Shown here in pieces: positions 8,547-17,478 of a DNA stretch of 64,000 bases. The notes beneath the pieces were generated by a model. The model was given only the letters and a program-made list of their open reading frames with translations. It had not been told where the DNA came from and did not search any database. Where the stretch lies: the NCBI RefSeq assembly GCF_024793945.1, contig NZ_JANUSD010000020.1, positions 1 through 64,000 of the forward strand. Reading direction: 5' to 3'. Source of the DNA: Emticicia fluvialis. GTDB taxonomy: Bacteria > Bacteroidota > Bacteroidia > Cytophagales > Spirosomataceae. The position numbers were made by a program, and so were the translations under genes. Each line of letters starts with the position of its first letter. Position 1 is the first letter of the stretch.

Positions 8547-9899
8547 TTAGCGTATCCTGTGCCCGGTTCTGATAATGCCACCAATATCCAATTTTAATTT
8601 ATTGTATTTTCCGGTTTCATCTTTTGCAAAAGATATCTCTACGGCTTCCTGCTCAATATCGAAAAAGTTGGTTTCGTCTACTGCCGCCAGAACTGACCTG
8701 GGCCCATTAACAGGGTAGGCAATTAATATTCCATTTTCTATCCTGAAATCAATGACCAGTTTCTGTTGCTCAACCTCAAAGGAACCTGCGTATTGAGCTA
8801 ATATATCGGTCGATATTTTTACTACATGCTTAACTTTTGGTAGCTTGTACGGCTGGTTATACAAAACAGCCATAATATTTCTGGTTATGATACTCATTCC
8901 GGGCGTTTCGGTATTGTTCAGCAGAATAATGCAAACATCATCTTCCACTATTCTGGCAAAGTTGCTTCTGTAGCCTGGTATTCCGCCGCTATGAGATACA
9001 ACGCGCTTACTAAAAACTGAATCAATTATCCAGCCGTATCCATAATTCTGCTTTACTGGTGTATAGGCTTTGGCTGACGTCTGGATTTTAATAATCTGAT
9101 TTTGCTGTAAAGCCTGATGCCATTTGTATAAATCCTGAACGGAAGAATAAACCGCTCCTGCCGCAAATACAACCGACGAATCATACAGTGGAGCCAGCTT
9201 GTTATAGTCTTTTCCGGAGTCTGAGTAATAACCCAACGCTATCTTATCTTCCGGCTGGCCAGCGAAATCAAACCCACTGTTTACCATTCCTGCCGGTGTG
9301 AAAAGGTATTTTCTTACTGCCTTTTCATAAGACATGCCACTTACTTTTTCAATAATGTATCCTAAAAGGATGTAACCTGAGTTGCTGTAATTCCAGCCCT
9401 TACCAGGTAGGAAATCAAGCGGTTGGTCTTTAAACAAAGATAACATTCTTTCCTGGCTTGCGGGCTTAGTTGCTTCTTTAAACATAAAGTCGCTGTTGTT
9501 GGTGTAGTTATAAATGCCCGCCGTATGGCTTAGTAGTTGTTCAATGCTTATGCTATCTCCCAGCGGATAATCAGTATAATATTTACTCAGTTTGTCTTGT
9601 AACGATAATTGTTTCATTTCAGCCAGTTTTAGTATTAAAGTGGCTGTAAAGGTTTTGGTTACAGAGGCAATGGGGTAGAGGGTAGCAGTATTGTTATTTA
9701 GTTTTTTCTGCAGGTTCTGAAACCCATATCCTTTTTCTAATAATATTTTACCCTTTTTAGCCACCAGAACGGACCCGTTAAACTCGCGGTTTTGGGTATA
9801 TGCGCTCATCAGTTCATCCAGCTTTTGCGAGGTACTTTGGGCGATAATTGTATTTGATAGGCTTACCAAAAGGCAAAGCGCTGCCATTATCTTTCTCAT
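8547..9899 (-). CDS. Class C beta-lactamase-related serine hydrolase
   Basis: A 450-residue exported protein with a signal peptide (1-20). The penicillin-binding-protein/class C beta-lactamase fold is shown by the SxxK motif SVTK (Ser79, Lys82), a YSN motif in NYSNSGYILLGYI (around residue 175) and a HSGG motif (VSHSGGIPGYRS) standing in for KTG. A C-terminal domain of about 100 residues follows, as in many Bacteroidota esterase/peptidase members of this family. Likely substrates are D-amino-acid peptides or esters, not necessarily beta-lactam drugs. It starts 38 bases after the LytT-like response regulator gene, in the same direction, and is probably cotranscribed with that two-component pair. 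Confidence 0.85.
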   Translation of the reverse strand: MRKIMAALCLLVSLSNTIIAQSTSQKLDELMSAYTQNREFNGSVLVAKKGKILLEKGYGFQNLQKKLNNNTATLYPIASVTKTFTATLILKLAEMKQLSLQDKLSKYYTDYPLGDSISIEQLLSHTAGIYNYTNNSDFMFKEATKPASQERMLSLFKDQPLDFLPGKGWNYSNSGYILLGYIIEKVSGMSYEKAVRKYLFTPAGMVNSGFDFAGQPEDKIALGYYSDSGKDYNKLAPLYDSSVVFAAGAVYSSVQDLYKWHQALQQNQIIKIQTSAKAYTPVKQNYGYGWIIDSVFSKRVVSHSGGIPGYRSNFARIVEDDVCIILLNNTETPGMSIITRNIMAVLYNQPYKLPKVKHVVKISTDILAQYAGSFEVEQQKLVIDFRIENGILIAYPVNGPRSVLAAVDETNFFDIEQEAVEISFAKDETGKYNKLKLDIGGIIRTGHRIR

Positions 9900-9937
9900 A
9901 AGATAAAAATTTAATGCGTAATAATGATAATTGAGAT

Positions 9938-10645
9938 TTATGCTTTAGCGTGCGCCAGAATAAACTTCTCTAATTCATTGCTGTATGCTGCGCCGATAGG
10001 TAATTCTTTGGTTCCAATCCAGACACACCTTTTGTCTGTCTTAATGATTTTTTTGCGCGCCACAATAAATGATCGGTGAATACGGATGAACGCCTTGACC
10101 GGCAATAGCAATTCGGCCTCTGTCATGGTAAGCCTTGAAATGACAGTTTGTTTGTCTGTTACAAATTTTATATAGTTACCCGTGCTTTCGGCATAGAGTA
10201 AATCTGCCAGGTCTACCCTAATCTGTTCATATCCGCTTTTAATAAATATAGCCGGAAGCGCAACTTCATTATACTGCCGGTTGTTCCGCACCTCATATAG
10301 CTCATTGGCTTTGGTACAGGCTTGTAAGAAACGGGCAAATGAAAACGGTTTCAACAGGTAATCAATGGCATTTAGTTCAAAGCTTTGTACGGCGTGTTCG
10401 CTGTAGGCGGTGGTGAATATCACAAATGGGTTGTGCGGCAAAGCCTTTACCAATTCAATGCCAGAAATACCCGGCATTTTTATATCCAGAAACAACAAAT
10501 CAATTTTTTGAGTCTGCATCAATGATATTGCCTCAGCAGCCTTGGTAAAACAGGCCGACAAATTAACAAAGCTGATTTGAGCTGCCAGATTTTTAATAAT
10601 CTCCAGCGCTATGGGTTCGTCATCAATGGCAATGGCGTTCAGCAT
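9938..10645 (-). CDS. LytTR-family response regulator
   Basis: A 235-residue DNA-binding regulator. The receiver domain (about 1-115) has the acidic pair DDE (8-10), phospho-acceptor Asp54 in LLFLDIKMPGISG, and the conserved Lys of YLLKPFSF. The C-terminal LytTR domain (about 135-235) has FIRIHRSFIVARK and IKTDKRCVWIG. It begins three bases after the sensor kinase stop codon, so it is the cognate regulator. The target is not visible; the downstream serine hydrolase gene is a candidate. Confidence 0.93.
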   Translation of the reverse strand: MLNAIAIDDEPIALEIIKNLAAQISFVNLSACFTKAAEAISLMQTQKIDLLFLDIKMPGISGIELVKALPHNPFVIFTTAYSEHAVQSFELNAIDYLLKPFSFARFLQACTKANELYEVRNNRQYNEVALPAIFIKSGYEQIRVDLADLLYAESTGNYIKFVTDKQTVISRLTMTEAELLLPVKAFIRIHRSFIVARKKIIKTDKRCVWIGTKELPIGAAYSNELEKFILAHAKA

Positions 10646-10648
10646 AAT

Positions 10649-12211
10649 TTATTGATTCGGATGGATGATTAATACGACTTTGAACTCATTTCCGTCAGAC
10701 TCGATTTGAAGTTCATGTTTGTTTTCGTAAAACAAATGTAATCTTTCCCGCACATTTACCAAGCCAATACCCGAGTGTTCCTTTTCAGGGTCATTGTCAG
10801 CGGCAGTATGAATGCTATTCCGTACTTCAAACCTGATACTATGGTCGTCACAGTTCAATCTGATTTTTATCCAGGATGGTTCATAGAGGTGAACTCCATG
10901 TTTAAATGCGTTTTCAACAAGCGGAATCAGCAACATAGGGGCAATTACATGGTTACAGCCTTGCTCTGCAATGTTTTCTTCAATAGTAATACTCGGGCTG
11001 GTCTGTATGCGTAGTTTTTGTAAACTGATGTAGTTTTTCAGATAGTTGATTTCGCTACTCATAGGTATAAAATCAAGGTGGTTTTCGTGCAGCATAAAAC
11101 GCATCATGTCTCCGAGTTTTTGTATGCCCTCGGCTGTTCGTTTTGAACCGTCTATCAGAGCAGTACCATACAAAGTATTAAGGGCATTGAACAAAAAGTG
11201 TGGATTTATCTGCGAACGCAAGAACTGTAAATCTGCCTTCGATTTCACCAGCGCTTTTTCGGTGCCTCTTAATTGCAGCAACTTATCTTTTTGCATTGTA
11301 TAAATCAGCCAGCTAATAGGTGTTACCATCAATAATTGGGCTATCCATGAGGTGATGAAAAGTGGCAATGGAGCAAACCGCCGGAATAGAAGCAAACACA
11401 AAAAAGTATAAAACAATGAGAACGCAATGGTTAGCACAATGGTGCGGATATTCAGCAAGGGCTTTGAGTCTGACAACGGAAAAATCAGGAAAATATTAGT
11501 CAGCGAAACAAAGAGAGCAGGCGTAATAATTGAGAAATAGATAATAAAAAAAATCTGGTTATCTCCGCTAATAAATGTTAAAGTAAAAAACGGTATAATC
11601 AGATAAACTACAATCGCTAAAGCTATTTGATTGGCAACCAAAATGCGGTACTCTTTCTTTGCTGATTTTTGAATGAGCAGAATCAGGTATTCTCTGAGGC
11701 AGGCAAAAATCAGATAAAGGCTGATAAAGACAAAAGCTCTCTGAAAACCAAAAAAGATATCGGTAAGCGGAGCATCATTATACCCGAACAAAGCCAGAAA
11801 CTGATACCCTTTATAGCTAAAAAGGTAAGGATGCGCAAAATAGGTAGCTACATTTGCATTAAGTGCCAGTAAAAATGTTACTGTAATTATAAATGCCCCG
11901 AGCCAGAAATACTGTAAATTGCTTTTATTGCGGGTAATGAGTAGTTGAGGAATACTGAACAGATGCAGGCTTAAATACATTAAATAAAAAAAAATGATGC
12001 TGCCTATGCGGGGAGATAACACATTGGTGAAATAATGGAACGACAATCCATTGGCTGTAAATATTTTTTGGTAATTTTCATAAATAGCATCATTACTGAT
12101 GTTAAAAGCCTCCCATAAATAGTTGGCGAGCGTAATACCTGCCAGCAAGGTAACTAATGTTAATTCGTAACTTCTGATTCTGTTTTTCATCATCTTGTAT
12201 TTTTCTGACAA
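10649..12211 (-). CDS. LytS-type membrane sensor histidine kinase
   Basis: A 520-residue membrane protein with about eight hydrophobic segments in residues 15-310, followed by a His_kinase (PF06580) domain. The phospho-acceptor His338 is in LRSQINPHFLFNALNTL. The HATPase region has the N-box LIPLVENAFKHGV and a SGIGLVNVRERL G-box. It lacks a periplasmic sensor domain of known type, so the signal is unknown. Directly followed by its response regulator gene. Confidence 0.92.
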   Translation of the reverse strand: MSEKYKMMKNRIRSYELTLVTLLAGITLANYLWEAFNISNDAIYENYQKIFTANGLSFHYFTNVLSPRIGSIIFFYLMYLSLHLFSIPQLLITRNKSNLQYFWLGAFIITVTFLLALNANVATYFAHPYLFSYKGYQFLALFGYNDAPLTDIFFGFQRAFVFISLYLIFACLREYLILLIQKSAKKEYRILVANQIALAIVVYLIIPFFTLTFISGDNQIFFIIYFSIITPALFVSLTNIFLIFPLSDSKPLLNIRTIVLTIAFSLFYTFLCLLLFRRFAPLPLFITSWIAQLLMVTPISWLIYTMQKDKLLQLRGTEKALVKSKADLQFLRSQINPHFLFNALNTLYGTALIDGSKRTAEGIQKLGDMMRFMLHENHLDFIPMSSEINYLKNYISLQKLRIQTSPSITIEENIAEQGCNHVIAPMLLIPLVENAFKHGVHLYEPSWIKIRLNCDDHSIRFEVRNSIHTAADNDPEKEHSGIGLVNVRERLHLFYENKHELQIESDGNEFKVVLIIHPNQ

Positions 12212-12274
12212 GATTACGGATTCTTCAGGTACATTTCCAGCAAATGTGACAAAGCCTTAAAAACAGGGATAGAA

Positions 12275-12309
12275 ATAAAAAAGCGGCTTTCTTTTGGATG
12301 AAAGCCGCT
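12275..12309 (-). terminator. Intrinsic terminator of the S9 peptidase gene
   Basis: A 10-bp perfect stem (AGCGGCTTTC with GAAAGCCGCT) followed on the minus strand by TTTTTTATTT, 15 bases after the peptidase stop. It separates the peptidase gene from the kinase gene downstream. Confidence 0.88.
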
Positions 12310-12324
12310 GCCGATACCTATAAA

Positions 12325-14307
12325 TTATTTTTTTAGATACTTGTCAAACCAGTTGATATAACGCTCGAACCGGTCTTTCTGAAAGGCCGGATTGGTTATG
12401 CCATGAAACTGACCCGGATAAATTATGAGTTCGGTCGGGATGCCCAATGATTTAAACGCCTGATACATTTGCTCGCTTCCAACCGAAGGTACGTTGAAAT
12501 CGCTTTCGCCCACCATAAATTGCGTTGGCGTTTTAATGCGGTCTGCCTTTAGAAACGGATAACTCAATGCCACATATTTATCAAAGTTTTTCCATGGCGA
12601 GCCCAATTCGTTTTCATATTGAAGAATGTATTGGTCGACACCATATAAAGACGATATCATGGCCACACCCGCACCGCTAGATGCCGCTTTGAAACGGGTA
12701 TCCGTTGCAATGGTATAATTAGTCAGTATACCTCCGTAGCTCCAGCCACCTATGCCCAGTCTGGTCGGGTCGGCTATGCCGTTTTGTACTACGTAGTCTG
12801 CGGCACCCAATATGTCAATTACTTCTTTGTTGCCCCAGTCAGCCCAGATGGCCTTGCAAAAATCAAGACCTCTGCCTGTTGAGCCTCTGTAATTAACGGC
12901 CACAACGGCATAACCTGCGGCGGCCAGCATCTGGCGGCCCAGGTCGAAACTATACTCATCCTGTGCTACTGGTCCGCCATGGATAAAGAATATAGTTGGG
13001 AGTTTATCTGACTTACGGGCATTGGCAGGGCGATAAAGAATATTAGACACCAGGGTGCCATCTTTGCTTTTTGAAGTGAAGCCTTCTACTGTTGCCAAAG
13101 ATACCTTAGATAAAAAGTTTTCCTGATGGGCGGTTAGTTTTCGTAAATTATTGTTTTCAAGTACATAAATTTCAGATGGTGTTTGCGGGTCGCTCATGGT
13201 AGTCAGAAAACTGCCTGATGGGTGTCTTTCCAATCCTCCAAAGCTTCGGTTACCACCCATTACTTTGGTCATTTTGCCATCTGTTGCATTAAATTGTGCC
13301 ACGTAGCGAATGCGGTCGTCGGCAACTAAGGCATAAATACTATTGCCATCTTTGGCCCAACGCAAAGTGCTTACGGGTCTGTCTAAAGATTGGCTCAATA
13401 ATTTAGGTTCGCCACCATCTTTTGAAACAACGCATAAAATGGATTGGTCGTACATGATATAGTTTTCGCTTGATGTACTTCTCAAATAGGCTATCTGTTT
13501 ACCGTCGGGGCTCCATTCAAAACCAGAATCCCGGCCAGGCCATTTAGTAATTTGTTTTATCTGAGCATTGGGTCTGGCATCAACCACCCAAATATCTGCA
13601 TTAGAGTTTCTGTCGGGGTCATCTGTCCGGTTACTGCTAAACGCAATCTGGCTTCCATCCGGCGACCACTTCGGGTTGGTTTCATCAAAATTCCCTTTAG
13701 TAAGAGTATCCAGTTTTTTGGTAGCTATATCATATAGATACAGGTGAACAGGCGCTTTGGTGAGATAACCTTCTACATCCTGCTTAAAATGGAATCGGTC
13801 TACTACGATGGGTTTAGGAGTTTTAACCTTTGCGGTATCGGCAGGGGTTTTAATCGCCAGCACCATTTTTTTACTGTCCGGCGACCACGCGTAGTCTGTC
13901 AAAGAACCTTTTTTCAAATCTGTAAGTTGCCGGGCTTCGCCACCTCTTCTGTCCATCAGCCATATCTGGCTGCTTGTAAGCCCATTTCTCGACGATACGA
14001 ATGATAAGAATCTGCCATCAGGGCTCCATCTGCCCTGCGACTCTCCGTCGGGTGTATGTGTTAGCTGTATGTTTTCTTTTCCGTCCCACGACACCATCCA
14101 GATATCGGCATTGCGTTTATTTTTGGTTGAATCCACAGCAGACAAGGTATAAGAAACCCACTTGCCTTCGGGCGAAATCTGTGGGTCGCCCAGTGTTTGA
14201 ATTAGGTAAACATCAGATGGCTTCAGCGTTCTTTTGGCGGGTGTCTGGGCAAAACCAATCGTTTTAAATAAAAGTAGAAGCGCCAGAAAAGGCAAAGTCT
14301 TTTTCAT
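12325..14307 (-). CDS. S9 family prolyl oligopeptidase-like serine peptidase
   Basis: A 660-residue exported peptidase with a signal peptide (1-20). Residues 30-380 form a beta-propeller made of TolB/PD40-like repeats (WSPDGRFLSFVSSRNG, WSPDGSQIAFSSNR, WSPDGKQIAYLRS). The C-terminal alpha/beta-hydrolase domain carries the catalytic triad Ser523 in GGWSYGG, Asp603 in GESDFNVP and His635 in GQFHG. It belongs to the acylaminoacyl-peptidase/DPP-like group and probably cleaves short oligopeptides in the periplasm. It is a single-gene transcript with its own promoter and terminator. Confidence 0.92.
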   Translation of the reverse strand: MKKTLPFLALLLLFKTIGFAQTPAKRTLKPSDVYLIQTLGDPQISPEGKWVSYTLSAVDSTKNKRNADIWMVSWDGKENIQLTHTPDGESQGRWSPDGRFLSFVSSRNGLTSSQIWLMDRRGGEARQLTDLKKGSLTDYAWSPDSKKMVLAIKTPADTAKVKTPKPIVVDRFHFKQDVEGYLTKAPVHLYLYDIATKKLDTLTKGNFDETNPKWSPDGSQIAFSSNRTDDPDRNSNADIWVVDARPNAQIKQITKWPGRDSGFEWSPDGKQIAYLRSTSSENYIMYDQSILCVVSKDGGEPKLLSQSLDRPVSTLRWAKDGNSIYALVADDRIRYVAQFNATDGKMTKVMGGNRSFGGLERHPSGSFLTTMSDPQTPSEIYVLENNNLRKLTAHQENFLSKVSLATVEGFTSKSKDGTLVSNILYRPANARKSDKLPTIFFIHGGPVAQDEYSFDLGRQMLAAAGYAVVAVNYRGSTGRGLDFCKAIWADWGNKEVIDILGAADYVVQNGIADPTRLGIGGWSYGGILTNYTIATDTRFKAASSGAGVAMISSLYGVDQYILQYENELGSPWKNFDKYVALSYPFLKADRIKTPTQFMVGESDFNVPSVGSEQMYQAFKSLGIPTELIIYPGQFHGITNPAFQKDRFERYINWFDKYLKK

Positions 14308-14346
14308 GGATAGACAGTATTGTTTAGTGCTTTAGTTTGAGAAAAT

Positions 14347-14377
14347 CAAATTTAAAGTGCCGTAGCTGATTTTGAAA
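14347..14377 (-). promoter_or_regulatory. Bacteroidota-type promoter of the S9 peptidase gene
   Basis: On the minus strand a perfect TAnnTTTG -7 box (TAAATTTG, plus-strand 14347-14354) lies 19 bases from TTTC (14374-14377), one mismatch from the -33 TTTG. The predicted transcript start is about 30 bases before the ATG. Confidence 0.55.
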
Positions 14378-14406
14378 GTATAAACGTATTTAATATCATA
14401 TAATTT

Positions 14407-15261
14407 CTACTTTGCGTTATGCAGAAATCGCTTTTTGAAGCCAAGTGGATTTTCGCCGGTAACCTTTTTAAAGGTTCGGTTAAAGTAAGACAAACTCTCA
14501 AAGCCGCATTCAAAGCAGGTTTCTGTTACGTTTTTATCCAGAAGCAGTAATTTCTGTGCCTGATTGATTCGGTAATGGTTGAGAAATTCAACAAAGGGCA
14601 GCCTGGTTAATTTTTTGAAATACCTGCAAAATGCCGATTTACTAAGGTTTGTCAGCGCGGCTACATCGTCAAGTTCAATTTTTTGCTGATAGTTTTCATC
14701 AATAAAATGGTAAATGCGTTTCAGCCTTTCCTGTTCTTTTTTATTGTGCTGGTTTTCTACAGGTTTGTTGTGCAGTAAATTCTTTTCAGTGCTATGGGCC
14801 AAGACCTGCAAAATGCTTAGTATTTCAAGAAACTGTTCAAAATGCCCCAGGTTTTTAAGATTCAGTAATCGTTCTCTTAATTGCTGCTTGGTTTCTTTGC
14901 CAAATGCCAGCCCATGTTTTGACTGCTCAAATAGTTGATACACTGCCGATAGCTCAGGAATATTGGCAAAGGCATTGCCCAGAAAATCCTGGCGTATCTG
15001 TACTACTACTTTTTCGCATTCGGTTTTTACGCCGTAGTCAAAGTTAAGATGAGGTATGTATGAACCTATAAAGACCAGGTCGCTTTCTTCGTATCTGCTA
15101 ATGTGCTCGCCTACATGGCGCGTACCATTGGCGCCCTCAATATAAACCAGTTCCAGTTCCGGATGAAAATGCCAGTAAAAGACGTCGTTCAGGCGAGGGT
15201 TAATAATTAACCTGAATGAGCTGTCTGAGTCGGGTGTAAATTCTTCAAAATGGAGCTTCAT
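14407..15261 (-). CDS. AraC family transcriptional regulator with cupin sensor domain
   Basis: A 284-residue regulator. The N-terminal cupin-like domain (about 15-160, with FYWHFHPELELVYIEGANGTRHVG) probably binds a small ligand. The C-terminal AraC DNA-binding domain (about 185-280) has two helix-turn-helix units: IELDDVAALTNLSKSAFCRYFKK and VTETCFECGFESLSYFNRTFKK. The gene is divergent from the PhyH dioxygenase gene 275 bases away and is the obvious candidate to control it. Its leader contains a perfect inverted repeat right next to the start codon, described separately. Confidence 0.9.
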   Translation of the reverse strand: MKLHFEEFTPDSDSSFRLIINPRLNDVFYWHFHPELELVYIEGANGTRHVGEHISRYEESDLVFIGSYIPHLNFDYGVKTECEKVVVQIRQDFLGNAFANIPELSAVYQLFEQSKHGLAFGKETKQQLRERLLNLKNLGHFEQFLEILSILQVLAHSTEKNLLHNKPVENQHNKKEQERLKRIYHFIDENYQQKIELDDVAALTNLSKSAFCRYFKKLTRLPFVEFLNHYRINQAQKLLLLDKNVTETCFECGFESLSYFNRTFKKVTGENPLGFKKRFLHNAK

Positions 15262-15268
15262 AGCGTAG

Positions 15269-15287
15269 GCCGGAGTGGTACTCCGGC
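15269..15287. repeat. Perfect inverted repeat just upstream of the AraC gene start
   Basis: An 8-bp perfect palindrome GCCGGAGT-GGT-ACTCCGGC, 7 bases upstream of the AraC-family start codon. It could be a protein-binding operator or an mRNA hairpin covering the ribosome-binding region; no purine-rich ribosome site is visible there. Confidence 0.6.
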
Positions 15288-15496
15288 AATTAGTTTACCA
15301 GAGTGTGTTCTGAAAAAACTCAGCGAATCTTCAGCACAGTTTTATTTAAAAAAACAAAATGTTAGCAATTGAAAAGCGATTAAGTACAGTGATTATTGTC
15401 TGTTATTTTCAATGGTTGCCTAAATATATAAACAAAATGTCAATATTGTTCAAATAATGGTAATTATCGGAGTAGAAATGCACTTGCCTGGGTCTG

Positions 15497-15504
15497 TACA
15501 TTTG
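15497..15504 (+). promoter_or_regulatory. Probable -7 box for the PhyH gene
   Basis: TACATTTG matches the Bacteroidota TAnnTTTG -7 consensus, 32 bases before the PhyH start. No TTTG is found at the expected -33 spacing, which would fit an activator-dependent promoter next to a divergent AraC regulator. Confidence 0.45.
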
Positions 15505-15536
15505 TATCATTATTTCAATCAAAAATAGAACTAATT

Positions 15537-16538
15537 ATGGAACCTGAACAAACCATGATACCAACGATGGCCCCCACCATGGCTCAGCCAATGCAAAACA
15601 ATGCACATAAAGATATACCGGGTAACCCCTCAACAGCTACCAGCAGCGCCATTAAACTTAACGACCGCTCTAACGGAAAACCATTAAGAGTGTTAAGCGA
15701 AGAAGACTGGGATTTCTGGATTAAAAATGGCTATATTGTTATTAAAAATGCCGTACCGCGCGAACAGGCTTTGGCAACCGCCGGTTTTATATGGGAATTT
15801 GAAGAAAAAGACCCCAATAACCCCAATACCTGGTATACCGCCCCGCGTGCCGATATGCAGATGAAAGAACTGATTGGCAGCGGAATGGTAGAGGTTTACA
15901 ATAATCAGCACCTCTGGAATAACCGCCAGATGCAGAAGGTTTATGATGCCTTTGTTGATATTTGGGGCACCGAAAAACTATGGGTTACCATTGACAGAGC
16001 GAATCTCAATTTCCCGTTAAGGCCGCAAGATGAATTTAAGGGTTTTATACACTGGGACTACGACCCTGAAACCAAACCACAGAACGTGCAGGGGGTATTG
16101 GCTTTGGCCGACCAGACCGATGAAAACATGGGTGGTTTTCAGTGTATACCAGAACTTTTTCGTACTTATGATACCTGGAAGCTAACGCAGCCGGAAGACC
16201 GGAACAGATTTAAACCAGATATTACAGGCTTTGAAGATAAACTGGTAAAAGTAAAATTAGAAGCAGGCGATTTACTGATTTTCAACAGCAGCCAGCCGCA
16301 CGGAATCAGACCCAACCGCTCAGCAGACAAAGTAAGAATAGCTCAGTATATTTCTATGATGCCCGCAGAAGAAGATAATGAGAGTCTGCGTCAATGGAGA
16401 ATTAACTCATGGAAAAACCGCATTGCTCCGGAAGGTTATGCTTTCCCCGGCGACCCCCGGAAATGGGAACAAACAAAATATAGCGTGGCCGGGCTAAACG
16501 AATTAGGCGAAAAACTTTTAGGATTGAAAAACTGGTAA
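15537..16538 (+). CDS. Phytanoyl-CoA dioxygenase (PhyH) family protein
   Basis: A 333-residue cytoplasmic Fe(II)/2-oxoglutarate-dependent oxygenase candidate. Residues 1-48 are a low-complexity Met/Pro/Thr-rich extension. The PhyH double-stranded beta-helix then runs to about 290. Probable iron ligands are the HxD pair in FIHWDYDPETK and the distal His in SSQPHGIRPNRS, with the following Arg as 2-oxoglutarate ligand. The substrate is unknown. The next gene, an aldo/keto reductase, starts two bases after its stop, so both enzymes likely act in one pathway. A divergent AraC regulator and a TAnnTTTG box upstream suggest inducible expression. Confidence 0.85.
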   Translation: MEPEQTMIPTMAPTMAQPMQNNAHKDIPGNPSTATSSAIKLNDRSNGKPLRVLSEEDWDFWIKNGYIVIKNAVPREQALATAGFIWEFEEKDPNNPNTWYTAPRADMQMKELIGSGMVEVYNNQHLWNNRQMQKVYDAFVDIWGTEKLWVTIDRANLNFPLRPQDEFKGFIHWDYDPETKPQNVQGVLALADQTDENMGGFQCIPELFRTYDTWKLTQPEDRNRFKPDITGFEDKLVKVKLEAGDLLIFNSSQPHGIRPNRSADKVRIAQYISMMPAEEDNESLRQWRINSWKNRIAPEGYAFPGDPRKWEQTKYSVAGLNELGEKLLGLKNW

Positions 16539-16540
16539 AT

Positions 16541-17362
16541 ATGCAAACGAAACAGTTAATGATAAGCCTCAGCAATGGTGTGCAAATGCCCCTGTTGGGG
16601 CTTGGTGTGTACGATATGTACAAAAAAGAAGCCGAACAGGCAGTGCTTTATGCATTAGAAACCGGCTACAGGTTAATTGATACAGCAAGTATGTACAGAA
16701 ACGAAACCGAAATTGGGAATGCGGTAAACCAAAGCGGCATAAACAGAAACGAACTGTTTATTACCACAAAAGTAAACAATGACGAGCAAGGCTATGAAAA
16801 AACCCTGCGTGCATTTGATGCCAGCCTCCAGAAAATGAACCTTGATTACGTTGATTTGTATATGGTGCACTGGCCAATAAAATTGACAAGAAAATTTACA
16901 TGGAAAGCGCTTGAAAGGCTCTATAACGAGGGCCGTGTAAAAGCCATAGGTGTAGCGAATTACCTGATACCTTTCCTGGATGAACTATCCATTGAAGCTA
17001 CTGTGATGCCTGCCGTGAATCAGGTCGAATTCAGCCCGTATCTGTATCAGGAAGAACTGCTGAATTATTGCCGGGAAAAAAACATCCAGTTGCAGGCTTA
17101 TTCGCCATTGGTAAGAGGGCTGCGCATGAACGACCCCAAATTGCTGAGTGTAGCACAAAAATACAATAAAACACCTGCTCAGATTATCCTGCGCTGGGCA
17201 ATGCAGCTTGGTATATCTACCATTCCTAAATCAGCCAACCCGGAGCGACTGAAAGAGAATTTTGGTGTGTTTGATTTTGAAATCAGCCAGCAAGACATAA
17301 CCTTCATTTGTAGTTTTAATGAAAACCTGAGAATTGTTGATGACCCGATGGCGCTTTTATAG
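16541..17362 (+). CDS. Aldo/keto reductase, 2,5-diketogluconate reductase-like
   Basis: A 273-residue cytoplasmic NADPH-dependent reductase of the small AKR type. Catalytic residues are visible: Asp in LIDTASMYRNE, Tyr in the same motif, Lys in LFITTKVN and His in YMVHWPIK. The NADPH-binding IPKSANPERLKENF segment is present near residue 225. It differs clearly from the AKR14-like enzyme at 4681-5673. The two-base gap after the PhyH gene implies translational coupling and a shared, unidentified pathway. Confidence 0.9.
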   Translation: MQTKQLMISLSNGVQMPLLGLGVYDMYKKEAEQAVLYALETGYRLIDTASMYRNETEIGNAVNQSGINRNELFITTKVNNDEQGYEKTLRAFDASLQKMNLDYVDLYMVHWPIKLTRKFTWKALERLYNEGRVKAIGVANYLIPFLDELSIEATVMPAVNQVEFSPYLYQEELLNYCREKNIQLQAYSPLVRGLRMNDPKLLSVAQKYNKTPAQIILRWAMQLGISTIPKSANPERLKENFGVFDFEISQQDITFICSFNENLRIVDDPMALL

Positions 17363-17478
17363 GTTGACTTCAAAGTCTGAATTTGCGTTATTCGTCAATC
17401 AAACATCCGGGCTAGGTATTTCATTTATTAAAAAGGATTGCGAGAGAACCACGTTTTTATAAAACCCTTGTTTACCGA

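Noticed and set aside
8547..9899. Antibiotic-resistance beta-lactamase
   Set aside because: The HSGG third motif and a long C-terminal domain point to a general serine hydrolase; no evidence of beta-lactam activity.
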